DNA from: an uncultured Verrucomicrobiota bacterium
Lineage (GTDB): Bacteria > Verrucomicrobiota > Kiritimatiellia > RFP12 > UBA1067
Direction: 5' to 3'
Assembly: GCA_945483525.1 (NCBI GenBank)
Contig: CALYRV010000091.1
Span: 1-6,006, forward strand
DNA: 6,006 bases
The notes under the pieces were generated by a model that worked only from the letters and a program-made list of their open reading frames with translations, had not been told where the DNA came from and ran no database searches. Position numbers and translations under genes: made by a program. Of the stretch, positions 5,864 to 6,006 are shown one piece after another; position 1 is the first letter of the stretch; each line of letters begins with the position of its first letter.

Positions 5864-6006
5864 CTTGAAAACTGAACTATGGCAAAGCGTGGGAACCCGC
5901 CTCTACCGCTGCGAGGAGTATTGCTCGCCTTGAAAACTGAACTATGGCAAAGCATCCTAACCTCGAATAATCCGAGATTCGCGGTATTGCTCGCCTTGAA
6001 AACTGA
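5853..6006 (-). CRISPR. CRISPR array, leader-distal end (2 full repeats plus 1 partial)
   Basis: Repeats of 36 bases lie at 5853-5888 and 5918-5953, with the first 23 bases of a third at 5984-6006 where the window ends. On the plus strand they begin GTATTGCTCG and end ATGGCAAAGC; all copies are identical over the bases present. Spacers are 5889-5917 (29 bases) and 5954-5983 (30 bases), with no similarity to each other. Repeat and spacer sizes are standard for type II. Transcription is assigned to the minus strand because the minus-sense repeat start pairs with the minus-strand tracrRNA, and because only 32 bases separate cas2 from the first repeat, which leaves no room for a leader there. The leader and newest spacers should therefore lie beyond the right edge, and the spacers seen here are the oldest. 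Confidence 0.95.

Noticed and set aside
5853..5888. A promoter inside each repeat, as in Neisseria II-C arrays
   Set aside because: The minus-sense repeat ends in GAGCAATAC, which lacks the extended -10 TGnTACAAT seen in Neisseria and in this tracrRNA promoter; the match is too weak to claim.
5637..5933. A 98-codon plus-strand frame running from cas2 into the array
   Set aside because: It overlaps cas2 in another frame and continues through repeat and spacer DNA; cas2 has clear family motifs.
5853..6006. Plus-strand transcription of the array, continuing from the cas operon
   Set aside because: It would require the tracrRNA to lie on the plus strand, where the anti-repeat pairs mainly with the repeat end normally removed from mature crRNA, no terminator follows, and the RNA would run straight into cas9. 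The minus strand has promoter, anti-repeat, hairpins and T-tract in order.

Overview
The window holds a complete type II-C CRISPR-Cas locus (tracrRNA, cas9, cas1, cas2 and the first repeats of the array) beside an unrelated gene for a predicted exported protein. From memory, the Cas9 most resembles the family of Akkermansia and other Verrucomicrobiota/PVC-group bacteria: it shares blocks such as the VLRWYAHNRGYD region, LFGQLxPRFDNRI, GRAPxxR and xGMTEGMxTxxSHxxKLA. The flanking gene is GC-rich and encodes a signal-peptide protein with TPR-like helices. An uncultured gut or environmental PVC-type bacterium is the best guess, but there is no rRNA or marker gene to prove it.

Layout. Positions 3-38 are the last codons of an upstream gene. 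A telomere-like G-tract repeat (39-62) and a short gap follow. Positions 108-1262 encode a 384-residue exported protein, closed by a strong hairpin-plus-T terminator (1276-1320). An extended -10 promoter (1320-1328) sits directly after it and probably drives the cas genes. The 225 bases between that gene and cas9 carry a tracrRNA on the minus strand (about 1463 down to 1346), with its own promoter (1471-1500) and terminator (1346-1383). cas9 (1494-4640), cas1 (4589-5518) and cas2 (5485-5820) then run on the plus strand as a tightly overlapping operon. The array starts 32 bases after cas2 and runs off the window: two full 36-base repeats, one partial repeat, and spacers of 29 and 30 bases.

How it works together. 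Cas1 and Cas2 form the spacer-integration complex. The array and tracrRNA read on the minus strand, opposite to the cas genes. The first 18 bases of the crRNA-sense repeat pair with the 5' end of the tracrRNA, with 17 of 18 positions pairable including one G.U. The RNA duplex would be processed, probably by host RNase III, and loaded into Cas9, whose RuvC and HNH catalytic residues are all present. No csn2 or cas4 is seen, which fits subtype II-C.

The system type is known, not new. The points most worth a look are the tracrRNA promoter lying over the cas9 start codon, a cas9 leader that is antisense to the whole tracrRNA, the sharp drop in GC between the upstream gene and the cas genes, and the telomere-like repeat at the left edge.
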